A DNA stretch of 64,000 bases, taken from positions 65,262,001-65,326,000 of the forward strand of contig NC_060213.1 in NCBI RefSeq assembly GCF_021130785.1, read 5' to 3'. Made by a program: the position numbers and the translations under genes. The notes under the pieces were generated by a model. The model was given only the letters and a program-made list of their open reading frames with translations. It was not told the DNA's origin and did not search any database. Below are positions 34,167 through 45,269 of the stretch, piece after piece (within the stretch, counting starts at the first letter, position 1; each line of letters begins with the position of its first letter). This DNA is from Homalodisca vitripennis (taxonomy: Eukaryota > Arthropoda > Insecta > Hemiptera > Cicadellidae).

Positions 34167-37100
34167 TAACGAAGTCTTACCAACCAATTCATCAAAGTAA
34201 CTTCATCTTGTGTTTTACTATGATACATGATAAAACGTGTATGATTTATTCTGTGATATTCTCGATGCCACCAGGTTATTGGTCATATAACCGATGTTAG
34301 ATTTGTATGTTTCCCTTAAATCATTGATCTTTTGAGCCCAAAATCAGTAGCCTATGTAATATGCACTGCATAGTTTTTTGGATCTTTCTATCAATATTTA
34401 TAGCTGGGGTACTAACGATTCGAAGTTAGTAAGAACCGGTCGGATCCTTAATACATAAAAACTTAACTAATTATTTAATTTACTTTATGTAAGCTTAAAA
34501 CAATGTGTATTATAATTTAGCGAATCTGAAGTTAAAATAACCCAAATACTTCCCCAATAGTCGAGATTAATACATCTAGTTAAACTTTCAATTTCAACCA
34601 ATCTTAATTTTTAGATAAATTTTTGTTTTTTACGATAGTCTCATAAATAATTGTCCTATTTTTACTAAAGTGTATGTATCTAACATCGTATAGACTTCTA
34701 CATAGTAATTATCTTGATTTAATAGGGTACTATTAAACAATTTATACTATTTGTATTAAGTATAAGTGTACAATATAACACAAACATATGTTAGAGTACA
34801 TTACATTTACATTTATTTATTTAAATTTTATTTACATATGTATACAACAACGAGATACTGTACTCGTATACTGCCAACAGATTATACAAACAACACACCC
34901 AACACCATTATACGTACTGAACATAAACACAGAATTATTCATGTATGTCTGTACTGAATATAATCAATGAGTATTAAGGATCCATAAGGTGTACTAGTAA
35001 TTACCTAAACTGTATATATTTTACTGATATCTGCAATTCTTAAATTTTTGCCCAAAGTTTTGCCTACTTGCCCAAATCTATAACCCTATAAGCCTATCTC
35101 GAATCCTACAGAATAAATACGTTCAGTTTTTTGGCAACTTCAAAAAAGATAAAGGTTTCACCTGTTTCTTTTATATCCTCAGGAACTTCCTGATTCGCTT
35201 AAAAAAGTCATACTTGTTGTTGAGTCTTTTTTCATTCCTTATTTTATAAGGATGGATATTCTTTCCGTTCTTCTCCTACTCCAGCTCAAATCCACAATTT
35301 TGTTTTCATATTGCAAAGAATCGACCAAAGTTTTTCTTACGCCTGCGGGATTCTAGCATAATTCTAACTATCAAATTCCTCATCACTTTCAGTTCAAAAC
35401 CACACAGTTTTCTAAAGATATAGCTAATCTACCTTATTTTCATGTGATATGTTACAAAAACATCATCAAATCATATCTATTATTAATTTTTTATACAAAA
35501 TTATTATATTTGCAATATATTTAAACTGATCCCTTATATATAACCCATATATATGTTCTGTGATGTATAGACCAAGATTGAGTAAACGCTCAAAGGCGAT
35601 CACCTGGATTAGACTGGACCTGGTATAAACTGAAGGTTGACAGTTGTACATGCAAAGTGTTCATAAGGATTTGATGTATGGTAAGTACTGTGGCTAACCT
35701 CTAATCTACACTAGGTATGCCACTTTCATCGTGGTTGATATGAACCTGTGATGTTAAACGAGTCGGATACACTCACATATATGCTCCTTTAAAAGGCCAA
35801 AATCTTCGAAGTTGTTATGCTATTGCTTTATTATTATTATTTAGATGTTTATTATGATGTGATTATTATTATAGCAGTGACAGTTGAGATCAAATTTTTG
35901 TGCAAATCTTCAAGGATACAATTATCATGAATTCCTGACTGCTACTCAACGATATGGTTGTAAATTAAGCCCTTACTTTTAGTACCTGGAAAATTATCTA
36001 TCGTACAGAGATCATAAAGAAATATCTCTTCCGGCTCGGTCGGAAGATAACAACATTTCATGCATAAGGGTCTTCTGTAAATGACTAACCGTAACGATAT
36101 ATACAAATATACGTAAGAGCTAATATAATATCATTTTTTAATAATTGTGAATACGATAACTAGTATACTTCTTAATAGATTCAGGTAACATTTGTGACAG
36201 AGGCATTATTTACATATAACTTGCATAAGTTCTTTAGCCAGTATTAACTTAATATCAAACTTCCATATTTTCATTAAACTCCGTTTATTGCGTGCTTATC
36301 GTTCATCAAATAATGAGCGAACTATCAAGTTTACTTTTTTAATTTAGGTTTCTGGCAAATATGGCTTTATATCTTTGGCTAAATTATCTCCTTGCCTGTT
36401 TGATGTATAAATTATGGCAATCGGAACAAATCAGTATATAAACGCCGGTTGAACGTTTTGGTCCAAGTTCTGAGATCTACATCTCAAAATGTTCCTAATG
36501 CGGTTTGCTTGTCTTAAAACCTTGGTCTAAACCATAAGATTTAAGTTCTTTTTTAGTGCAATGCTGTAAAAACGTGCTACACTCAAAGCATACGTATGTA
36601 TTTCTTGCCCTGCTTTTCATTTTCCGTATTGTTACGGAGAATATTTTATTTTTTTCGTTACTATTTTGTCCGCCATAGTGTTGTTATAATTGTTGGCTTG
36701 TAACTCTTTATGACATTTAATTCTTTGTTATAATTGACTACATTCAGTGTTACTTTAAGAAATCTATAAATTATAGACTTGTAAGCTGCCAATCTCTATG
36801 CATGATATGTGACGTGGGATGGTTGGTTTTGTCTAATACTGTACGTTTACGGTGAATGTCATATTCCAATGATTGTTGCTTTTCCCTAGGGTGAGATCTA
36901 ACAAATTCAGTTATTATTATATCACTAAATTGAAAAAAATAGTATTTTTCTATTTACATTTGTAATAAAGTGGCTAAAATCACTTCAGTGCTGACGAAGT
37001 ATTACTTCTTTGTTTCGTTTATAATTTAGTTATATTTTAAATGTATAGGTTTTATTTGGAGAAGTTTTATTGGCATTAAAGGGTGCTTATGTTAAAAAAA

Positions 37101-37633
37101 TAGTAAAATACGTTATCAGGAATATTCTTAAAATATTGCCTTTAGTAAATGCCTAAAGTAATATTCTTATATGAATCGCGTAACAGGTAAAACAGATAGT
37201 AGTCTATTTAGATTATATATTTTCATACAATTTTAATATTTTTATACTCACACAAATATTCTTTTCAGGTAGAAAGTGGCACTGGAGTAATACAAAACGA
37301 AAGTGCAGTTGACTTGATAAAACCTGCAGACGGCAGTTGTAAGAAGCAAAGAGTCGGATATTGTGTTTTCAATCTATTTTCAGAAACATCCGAGATGTCT
37401 CTTTATGTTGTTTACCTACAAAGCCAAATAATAAATGTTTCAATTACTGAATACAAAAGAATTTGTTAGCATTCAAGGAGAGTGGTGTATAAATAATAAG
37501 TTTGGAACGTGTAGCGACTTTTAATGAATAACAAGTTACTGTTTATTATATGAACTGCTGATGCATTTTTTTATTTAACATCGATTTTTCAACAAATAAC
37601 CTTTTTCACACACTTAAAGTATAATTATATTTT
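34167..37633. other. A+T-rich stretch with nothing firmly recognised
   Basis: No gene was identified. Near 35270-35420 there is weak internal similarity: two blocks about 110 bases apart resemble CTCAAATCCACAATTTTG and TTCAAAACCACACAGTTTTC. A TATA-like AGTATATAAACGCCGG lies at about 36433-36448 with no gene downstream. Confidence 0.5.
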
Positions 37634-38032
37634 ATAAGCTTTCAAAACAAAATTACACGTGGGGACACTTTATGCTTACTCGTTACTCTGGGAATTCACT
37701 CTGTTTTATATATATTAGACATATTATATAAGTCAGTAGATATATATTATGGAAATTGCTAAAATTCAACAAATGCTATGAATTAGCAAACTTTACAAGT
37801 TATCTTTTCGTCATCAAAGTAATGGAATTACCACATACGGACTTACCAAGTATGGACAGGGAGACAGACATATATATATATATATATTTCTTTTGTTTAA
37901 AACTACAATATTAGTCGAAATATTAAAGGATTTATGTGAAGCCTTTTCTTTTATTGTTTATATATTTTTTATACGCTTTTAGAACAAAATTACACGTGGG
38001 GACACCTTACTTGTTACTCTGGGAATTCACTC

Positions 38033-38089
<57 letters not shown>
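37634..38089 (+). repeat. Short direct duplication ending in (TA)n
   Basis: About 80 bases at 37634-37715 recur at 37971-38046. Both contain AAAATTACACGTGGGGACAC, GTTACTCTGGGAATTCACTC and TGTTTTATATAT. The first copy has a short TA end. The second leads into a (TA)n tract of about 50 bases (38039-38089), so the microsatellite expanded in one copy only. Confidence 0.85.
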
Positions 38090-38094
<5 letters not shown>

Positions 38095-39149
38095 GTGCTC
38101 TAGATATCAAGCCTTTATTTCTCTCCTCAAGTTCCAAAAATCTATAATTTCAGCAGCACATGTATGAAAGGTACCTTTGACTAAAAGATATGCATTTTTA
38201 TACCTGGTGAAATCAAAACAGAATATGTTCTTCATCAAGCAGCTCAAATGCAAAACTTCTATAATTTCAGCTCATGTGAATATTCCATCTTTGTGTGTGG
38301 TGAAATAGTGCAATCAAATCTAAATACATTCGCTAGCACCCAGTTTCTTTATTAAAGTTTTGTCTTGTCTCGGATGTTGCCTAATAATATGAACCTTTAA
38401 AACTAATGGCATAGCGGAATCAATGCCTTTTCCAGCAAATTTTAGTACTAAACGTTCACCCTCAGCCCTTTCCTGAAATACGTACTTCGATCTATATCAG
38501 GTAAAATAGTGGATAAATACTGAATACGCCCTTTCCATCCAATTTTAGGTCTCCACCACTGCCCAACACTTTGCCGAATACTTATAGAGCTAACCGTCTT
38601 GTTAACTTATTTTTATACTGTTATAGCCAGGATGAAATAAGATGAAATTATTTGTTGTAAGACAAGCAATGCTAGAGTGTTGCTTGAATTATTTTTTCAA
38701 CAATGGCCACTTTCATAAAGAAATATACATGTTGTTTTATTTTATAAACAACAGCAACATTTCAGTGTTTTTATAAAGCAGACTTAATACTTGAGGGATG
38801 AATGTGACAACAGCGGACTTACATCCAATATAACCCAACTGCTGCGTCAACAGTCATGTCAACATATTGGTTTGCGGTGAACTGTCAGGACTGAGTATTG
38901 AACGAAAGGGACTCAGTCAGCGATAGGGTCGTTTCATCTCTGCGTGTTTACCTTAACTGTACAGTCCCTATTGGTACTGGAAAGTGATCAAATAAGCTGA
39001 CCAATCGATATCAGTTTCTTGGCCAGTAGAGCGAATTTCTAATGCTACGTTTGCCACGGGAGTAGAAATTGCTGAGTTACTTCCAGTTACTTTTATCGAC
39101 CGCAGGGTTAAGAGGGAGATTTTCCCCTTCAAACTAGAGAAAAGAATTT
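38090..39149. other. A+T-rich DNA grading into a GC-richer segment (38800-39130)
   Basis: No gene was recognised. The segment at 38800-39130, with CGGTGAACTGTCAGGACTGA and CTTCCAGTTACTTTTATCGA, is more balanced in composition but has no open frame. It may be old repeat or regulatory DNA. Confidence 0.4.
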
Positions 39150-39359
39150 CTTAAATCGCTCGTCGTGCATACAAGAATCTTTGACGTGATGAGAGTGGAT
39201 TCCAAATCAAATATTAAGGCAATCGGGCCAATCTTTCGCGTGAAGTTTCATTTCTATACAGTAAATAACGAGTTTGATGATATTGCATGTCACCTCATGG
39301 ATTTGGCTGTTTTAGCAATTATTTTTACATTGTTTTTATGGGTTGCCTACGATAAGAGG

Positions 39360-39771
39360 AAACAGGATTTTTTTGAGCAAAATGTCAGTAAAAATACAGG
39401 ATTTCAGACATTTTTCATCGTTACATGCTACAAAAGGTAGAATTATATCTTTTGAAACATATAAAGATTAAAAATGTCCGAAATCCTGTTATACTCGTAC
39501 TTTCAAATCTACCACCGTCAGTTAGAAACTTAAAAACGGATCAACATTACGTTTTTAGATCTGCAATCTGATCTCTTTCTCAGGTGAATAAATAACCTTA
39601 CACATAACTACAATCTAGGTTAATCTGGGTTAGTTATTCACCTGAGGAAGAGATCAGATTGCAGATCTCGAAACGTAGTGTTACAGATCGTTTTGTATCG
39701 TTGAACGATGGAAAATGTCCGGAAATGTCTTTTTACTGTACAATCCTTCTATCGTCAAAAATAAACTTCAC
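39360..39771. mobile_element. Inverted-arm element, copy 2
   Basis: The left side starts with GGAAACAGGATTTTTTTGAG and has a decayed arm. A tight palindrome centred near 39612 pairs AGATCTGCAATCTGATCTCT with AGAGATCAGATTGCAGATCT. The right arm ends TCGTCAAAAATAAACTTCA, as in copy 1. Flanks ACGATAAGAG and ACGAAAAAGA may be a decayed target duplication. An extra, rearranged arm fragment (39469-39535) lies inside. The insertion point in family A differs from that of copy 1, so the two events are independent. Confidence 0.6.
39642..39673 (+). ncRNA. CTGAGGA-hairpin-CGAAA motif (hammerhead-like core)
   Basis: CTGAGGA, A, GAGATC, an 8-base loop, GATCTC and GAAAC. It is the same as in copy 1 except for the variable seventh-position base (G for A), the one position a hammerhead core tolerates. 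Activity is unproven. Confidence 0.25.
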
Positions 39772-40139
39772 ACGAAAAAGATCTTAGAATAAATAAACCT
39801 AAAAAGAAACTGAATACAATCATATGAAATTTGACACGTGAAATAGTCTATGAGAAAGGAATAAGGTATGGATTTGAAATTGTGCATGCAACCTATTATA
39901 ATAAAATAATATTTTCCACATGCGAGGCATATTCCTACCTCGTATAAAATTATTACTCTGTTTATAAATCCTGAAAATGCGTGATATACCAAAATTAACA
40001 TCTTATATCACCTTTAAATTAAGTAGGATCCGTGGTACATTTTAGGTAGATTTTATAATAATCTGCCTATCTGCATGTGGTTATAAATGCGAATATCACA
40101 TCCTTCATTTTAAGATATTAACAGGCTGGTATAGATACA

Positions 40140-40420
40140 CAGGTATATGGCGGAGATTGTGGAACATTAACAAACAAACCGGTTCGAACAGTTGCTAATG
40201 CACCGATATATGGCAAATGCGTTCATCAGCTGGTGGAGAGGCTGCCATTTGCATCAGGTCAACTCGGCAGAGTGAAATGTTTGTGAGTTGGCTGCTAGAT
40301 GCTGACTCTATTATCACTATCACTTCAAGCCGATGCATACCTAGTGCACATAATGGTCGCCATGGACTCACCTGGACTTGTAGTAAAACTGTTCTACTCA
40401 ACCATTACACTGCATAGACT
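40140..40420. other. GC-richer island with octamer and E-box matches
   Basis: Composition is near balanced. ATTTGCAT at 40247-40254 is a perfect POU octamer and CAGCTG at about 40228 is an E-box. GGCAAATGC upstream forms a partial inverted partner to the octamer. Opposing frames of 66 and 68 codons cover it, but neither resembles a protein I know. It could be a conserved enhancer or a lost exon. Confidence 0.3.
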
Positions 40421-40619
40421 TCTAATATAATTCTACCTTAAGCCACGTTTGTAACTATTATTATATGCATTGATTCCTCACCACGTTTATATTACCATTT
40501 GAGAGTTACACGGCACCTTCGTGATAACTAATTAGTAATTCAACTAACTATTAAGGACGCAAGATAAGCTTATTGAAATCGTGCAGTTCCGTCTAGTTCC
40601 AGTTCATACGTACGACACC

Positions 40620-41290
40620 TCTTTATACAAAGGTTCTTGAGACTTTCAACTAAATAGATGTGTTTCTCTTGGTTCAAGGAAGAACTCTACTGCTTTTGGG
40701 GTCAAAAGGTCAAATATCTATCTGTCTCTGTCCTTTTGACCCCTCTGTGTGGTAAGTCTTGATAATAAGGCCCTAGAGACATGAAACTTTCTTTGAAAAT
40801 TGGTTCGTATTAGTTGAAGGAAAAAATATGTTGATTTGGCGGTCAATGTGTCAAAGGACAGTCCGTCTGTATGTTTGTACGTTTGTATGATAATTTTTGA
40901 TAGAAAGGTCCCAGAGACTTGAAATTTAGACCTTGGTCACAGGTAGGGCTCTATTACTTTTTGGGTCAAAGGGGAGACCATATGTCTGTCGGTATGTGTG
41001 TTTGACCACCTGCATGATAATTCATCACAGTAAAGCACACACACATGAAATTTGGAACATGGGTTCGTCTTGGTCCAATGAAGAGTGCTATTTATTTTGT
41101 GATCGAAAGATCCGTATGTCTGTCAGCCAGTCTGTCAGTTTGTGGAATAGCTCTTGATAGACTGGTCCTAAAAGCTTGGAACTTGATACATACATTCCCC
41201 TTAGTCCAAGGAATAATGGCTGTAGAGTGAAAAATCAAAAGGCAGTCTTCAGTTTGTCTGCCTGTCTGCGCGTTCTGTTTCTTTCTCTCT
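40620..41290 (+). repeat. Degenerate tandem array, unit about 130 bp, about 5 units
   Basis: Each unit repeats the same order: a GGTCCCAGAGACTTGAAA-type block, a GGTTCGTCTTGGTCCAA-type block, GGGTCAAAGG, then TCTGTCTGT-rich sequence and a TGATAAT block. Copies begin roughly at 40625, 40765, 40905, 41020 and 41150 and are heavily diverged. The 74- and 61-codon frames here run through the repeats and are not genes. Confidence 0.7.
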
Positions 41291-41499
41291 TGTATTCTTC
41301 ATTAATAGCAGTCCCTTCACCTCGGAAGGTGTACTTTGCGAATATGACAAATTGAGAACCAGTTGGACTTAAGACTTTAGTATTGTAAAGACCGTTAAAA
41401 TATGTACACTAAAATTGAAATAGTGAGTGTATGGTCGAATGCTGCGCAGTTTCAAGCCAAAAACTTTACAAAACAGCCCACGAGAATCTCTGCAGCCTG

Positions 41500-41720
41500 T
41501 TAGGTTGGAGGTGTATGATTCAGATATAACTGGGCAAGTGGAAAATTACAACGATAAATGGGAAGAGTGGGTTGGGGCAAAATGAGAATCCAGAATCCAA
41601 TTTGGCAAAGAGTGGCTCGAGGGATACCTTCAGCCTTGATTGACCCGCTCTGTGCCAAGGCGTTAGTTAAGGAGTGGTACCTGAGCACTTCACCATTACG
41701 GTGAAAAACTTACTAGACGG
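41500..41720 (+). repeat. Possible dispersed repeat, partner of 44370-44560
   Basis: Both segments contain the exact CAATTTGGCAAAGAG, a GGGA-rich stretch after it and GTGATGAAA further on, in the same order. Between these anchors similarity is weak. It is GC-richer than its surroundings. The family is unknown. Confidence 0.35.
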
Positions 41721-42248
41721 AGTGGATACAAGTGATGAAACTGTTGAACTGGTCCAATACATCTGCATTTATTTCAAATAATTACAGTTGTTATTACAGT
41801 TTTAATAATGCACTTTCTAATTCTACTTTGAATATTGTAAAATTTGTACATTATTTCCACTTCATATAACTGAACGAAAATTCCAAACCATTTATCAACT
41901 GAAGAACAAAACGTTCCATTTCAGATAAGACAAACAAAGGAAAATCCCCTCTCAGAAACAAATTATCGTTGATGTTTATTTGAGCTACAAGTCCTCATAT
42001 GTGTCAACGTGTGTTTTTATACTCATGTAGTATATGGGGAATTATTTATTGGGCAATGGAAATGGGAACCATCCCAGACGAAATAGCACTGTTTTTGAGC
42101 CAAGTTGTAAAGAGTAAACACTATTTACAATGGAGTTTGAAATATATATGGTTTTGTAAAATACTGACTTTATTTAAAAAGTACAATAAATACAAAACTT
42201 ACCTAAAATGGTTTAATTTGAACTTTATTTGTTTATTGGAATTAAATT
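41721..42248. other. A+T-rich stretch before the tRNA-like cluster
   Basis: An 83-codon frame (41999-42250) shows no motif. Nothing else was recognised. Confidence 0.55.
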
Positions 42249-42398
42249 AGGCTATTGTCACTTGTACAAATTTAATGAATATAAATAAAAGTAATTTGAC
42301 AGGTATTTGGTCTTCCGATCATATGTTAGTTTGGTTATTTGAACACATATGTGAAAGAAACGGCCAAATACAAAATAACTGAATCGTAAAAAGTGAGG

Positions 42399-42467
42399 GC
42401 TCTGTGGTGTAATGGTAGCACATTCACCCGGCAAGTGAGAGATCCGGGTTCGAGTCCCGGCGGAGCA
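42399..42467 (+). tRNA. tRNA-like sequence, unit A (nominal anticodon GGC)
   Basis: The cloverleaf is visible. The acceptor is GCTCTG/CGGAGC (6 bp), the D stem GTGT/GCAC, the anticodon stem TTCAC/GTGAG with loop CCGGCAA, and the T arm CCGGG-TTCGAGT-CCCGG. The internal promoter boxes look intact, with GGTTCGAGTCC a good box B. By position the anticodon is GGC (Ala). However, the universal T33 is C and the acceptor is one pair short, so a working tRNA is doubtful. It is more likely a tRNA-derived element head than a host tRNA gene. Confidence 0.6.
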
Positions 42468-42496
42468 AGTACTTTTTGTGATTCAATGTTTATTGG

Positions 42497-42499
<3 letters not shown>

Positions 42500-42544
<45 letters not shown>
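42500..42544. repeat. (AT)n microsatellite between inverted units
   Basis: About 45 bases of AT at the centre of the A/B inverted pair. Confidence 0.95.
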
Positions 42545-42547
<3 letters not shown>

Positions 42548-42613
42548 CATTAAATTGTATAAATGGCAATTGCCTTATTTAATTTCAATAAAGATTGAAT
42601 CGCAAAAAGTACT

Positions 42614-42682
42614 TGCTCCGCCGGGAGTCGAACCCGGATCTCTCACTTGCCGGGTGAATGTGCTACCATTACACCACAGAGC
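42614..42682 (-). tRNA. tRNA-like sequence, unit B (inverted copy)
   Basis: Same 69-nt sequence as unit A with a single T-loop difference (GACTCCC for GAGTCCC). It keeps the 6-bp acceptor and C33. Its orientation is opposite to unit A. The flanks repeat the GAATCG...AAAAGT and ACTTTTTGCGATTC inverted pair. Confidence 0.6.
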
Positions 42683-42789
42683 GCTTACTTTTCCCGATTC
42701 AATTATTTTGTATTTGGCCGTATCTGTCACATATGCGTTTAAATAAGCAAACTAACATATGATCGGAAGACCAAATACCTGTCAAACGA

Positions 42790-42813
42790 CCGGGTTCGAC
42801 TCCCGGCGGAGCA
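42790..42813 (+). pseudogene. tRNA-like 3' fragment, unit C
   Basis: Only the T arm and 3' acceptor strand remain (CCGGGTTCGACTCCC, CGGCGGAGCA). The upstream two-thirds is replaced by the inverted leader of unit B, marking a rearrangement breakpoint at about 42789. Confidence 0.75.
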
Positions 42814-42944
42814 AGTACTTTTTGCGATTCAATCTTTATTGAAATTAAATAAGGCAATTGCCATTTATACAATTTAATGTAAATAAAAGTCGTTTGACAG
42901 GTATTTGGTCTTCCGATCATATGTTAGTTTGCTTATTTAAACGC

Positions 42945-42993
42945 ATATATATATATATATATATTTGTTTATATATAATATATATAAACAAAT
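42945..42993. repeat. (AT)n and small palindrome at cluster edge
   Basis: AT repeats at 42945-42964 run into a 31-base near-perfect palindrome, ATTTGTTTATATA and its complement, ending the tRNA-like cluster. Confidence 0.85.
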
Positions 42994-44360
42994 AAATTTC
43001 ATTCCACTTTCATGTCTTACGAAGATTAATTAAACCTGTATTTAAAACTCGAAACGCGAAATACAGACTGTTAAAAATTCCCGTTTTTCATTACTTCAAA
43101 TATGATATAGGTGCCTTTAATCACCTGAAATATCTGAAAAGCGCAGAATAAACAAATTTTTAGTTATGCAAGAAAAGTTGACTTTGAATTATTCTAATTT
43201 TCAAAATTGTACCTTAAGTTGTATTACTATAATGCGTTGTAAACTAGGCGTCAGGCAAAACCACGTAACTTCGCGCACAGTCTACGGTCAAGATAAAATT
43301 AAAGACCTAATATAGGGAAATGCAAAAAAATTAACTATATTCTTGTCTACATAGAAATGAAGCTCCGTACAATATTTTCGTGATATCTCCTCTTCTAAAA
43401 TAATTTTAGAATAATTAGCATTTGAAATTTAATTATAATCGAAATGACTGTAAATATTTTCTACAGTTTAACATGTAAAAAATTGATACAAATATTTTTA
43501 AATTAAAAAAAATATTGTATCAGTTAAAAGAAAGTCACTAGCTTAATGTTTAGTTTCTTAAAAGAAAACATATAACTTGTCAGACATGAACATTAAAAAA
43601 AATACTAAACGAGTTTTAATATACTTCTATTTGTTATAAACTATGTTTTGAATCAGATACTTTAAAAAATCATAATAACCTTAACATAATAGCCTTTTTT
43701 ATATTTGAAAAGGTTAAAGGTACAGGTTTAGCACATCCAAAATATACATCATTTCTAAATCGACAAGATAAAGTTTGATGCGTATTAGCCAATCTTACCA
43801 TTTAAAAAGACATTTTGAAAACAAATTGAGCTACCGGACTGAAATTTTGCAAGAAACATATTGAATTCTATCTAGCGACACATGGAAAGACGTAATTCTA
43901 CATAATCTAATTAATTAATTCACCACCATAATTATGCAAAGAAAGTTCCATCCGAAACAGTCTCTTAACTTAAACATTATCCTACAGTTCAAGCTATTTT
44001 CTAAATTTTATAATTACTCGTTACCATTATCACACATGGAAGCCTTAAACATTTTGTTATTTTGAATTCTCTCATGACCAACCGATTATAATGAAATAAA
44101 ACCAAAATATTTGTATTGTATAGAATTCTAGTTTTATGCCTGTAATTCTGGAACGTAGAATGTACAGTATCAGGCAATCAATGTCTTTTAAAAATACAAT
44201 CCAACATTGAAACTGCTTATGCAAACTCAATTTCGTTCAATTCGCTACATTCTGTTCAGGAAGAGGATCGTCGAAATAAGTGACTCCAGCGTGAAGAAAG
44301 CAACAGCTGATTGTGTAATGCAATATTTACAAAAATCACGAGTGAAGCAGAGCCTAAAGG
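42994..44360. other. A+T-rich stretch with nothing recognised
   Basis: A short part near 43790-43870 (GGACTGAAATTTTGCAAG) faintly resembles the family A repeat, but not enough to call. Confidence 0.5.
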
Positions 44361-44369
44361 TCGTAATGA

Positions 44370-44560
44370 TTATTGGAGGGTGAGGGGGAGGAGGGGAAGG
44401 GTTCAATTTGGCAAAGAGCTTCCCAAGGGAGGAGTTTCAGAGCAGGAAGGCTAGGGCAGGGATTTAGCGGCCTGTTGCTCCCGATACCAGGATATCTCAT
44501 CTACAGGTGATGAAAGTAAATTAAAATCACTCACATTCCAGTGACAGGCGGAAGGACCAG
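44370..44560 (+). repeat. G-rich possible dispersed repeat, partner of 41500-41720
   Basis: Shares CAATTTGGCAAAGAG and downstream order with the segment at 41500-41720. It is unusually G-rich on the + strand. No coding frame is visible. Confidence 0.35.
44378..44401 (+). other. G-quadruplex-capable tract
   Basis: Four G runs (GGG, GGGGG, GGGG, GGG) are separated by loops of 3, 4 and 2 bases. This satisfies the standard G3+N1-7 pattern, which is rare in DNA this A+T-rich. Confidence 0.7.
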
Positions 44561-45087
44561 GAAATGTAATACTTAATACTGTACAATAGAAAGTGATAAG
44601 TTGATGAGATTTGCACGTTTTATCAGATTTAAGTCAATATTCTTTTACATAATTTGAGAGTGAAATGTTGCATCAACCTTATATCTCAGAAGAGTAGCAT
44701 TATACTTTAGTAAATATTTTCTTCTATAAAGTGATAGTCTATAAGAATTAATTAATAAATTTTATGGATAAACTTTAATAAGAAGCATACCACCTAATCC
44801 AAGTAGAATTTAAAAATGCCATTATCACATATTTAACATTGTGTAATGCCTTCTATCTACCTTTGTTAGTTTCAAATTACTTAATCGAAACGATTTTTTA
44901 AAATATTAAGTCGAATTTGTTTTCACTTTTCAATACATACAAAATCTATTCCGGTTGATGAGACATTTCTTTCTTACGAAAATTCATCATACATGTTTCA
45001 TGAAAAACAAGTTTGTGTGCTCATACAATACAAATTGGTTCTCGGCTCATAGGTAAAAATAAAAATTGTGTTTTAAATATATGTAAA

Positions 45088-45159
45088 AAAATTACGAATA
45101 CAACAAAATATTAGTACTGTTACAAAATTACGAATACAACAAAATATAAGTACTGTTAC
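45088..45159 (+). repeat. Tandem duplication of a 36-bp unit
   Basis: Two copies (45088-45123 and 45124-45159) of AAAATTACGAATACAACAAA followed by ATATTAGTACTGTTAC, with one difference. A recent slippage event. Confidence 0.95.
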
Positions 45160-45269
45160 AACTATGATATGCATTTATGACAGTTGAATACTAGATTCGA
45201 GCTGTATCAAACTTTATTCAAAACAGAACTGGAGCAATGCGACTGGACATGAGTGAAGTACAATTGCTG

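Larger units (their letters stand above)
39150..39990 (+). repeat. Family A interspersed repeat, copy 5 (split by a nested element)
   Basis: The left part (39150-39359) has GTGAAGTTTCATTTCTATAC, GAGTTTGATGATATTGCATG and TTTTTATGGGTTGCC in family order. The right part resumes at about 39772 with AGATCTTAGAATAAATAAAC and AAAGAAACTGAATACAATCA, matching copy 2 near 9600. The interruption is the second inverted-arm element. Confidence 0.6.
42250..42945. repeat. Cluster of tRNA-like repeat units in direct and inverted order
   Basis: The unit is a leader of about 100 bp (GTATTTGGTCTTCCGATCAT, GTTAGTTTGCTTATTTAAAC, GGCCAAATACAAAATAA), a 69-nt tRNA-like sequence, and a trailer (CAAGTACTTTTTGCGATTCA, GGCAATTGCCATTTATACAA). 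Unit A is on + (about 42299-42500) and is preceded by another unit's trailer. Unit B is on minus (about 42545-42788). Unit C on + keeps only the 3' third of the tRNA-like part and runs through its trailer into a new leader (to about 42945). A and B face each other across a (TA)n tract. Trailer followed directly by leader shows the units were once in tandem. Confidence 0.85.

Noticed and set aside
36433..36448. TATA-box-like AGTATATAAACGCCGG as a core promoter
   Set aside because: No initiator match and no gene downstream; TATA strings are common in DNA this A+T-rich.
42399..42467. Calling a functional tRNA-Ala(GGC) gene
   Set aside because: C at position 33, a 6-bp acceptor and repeated-unit context argue against function; annotated as tRNA-like.
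42335..42920. Open frames of 71-117 codons containing APPGVEPGSLTCRVNVLP-type sequence
   Set aside because: They are translations across the tRNA-like cores and the (TA)n tract, a well-known kind of false protein.
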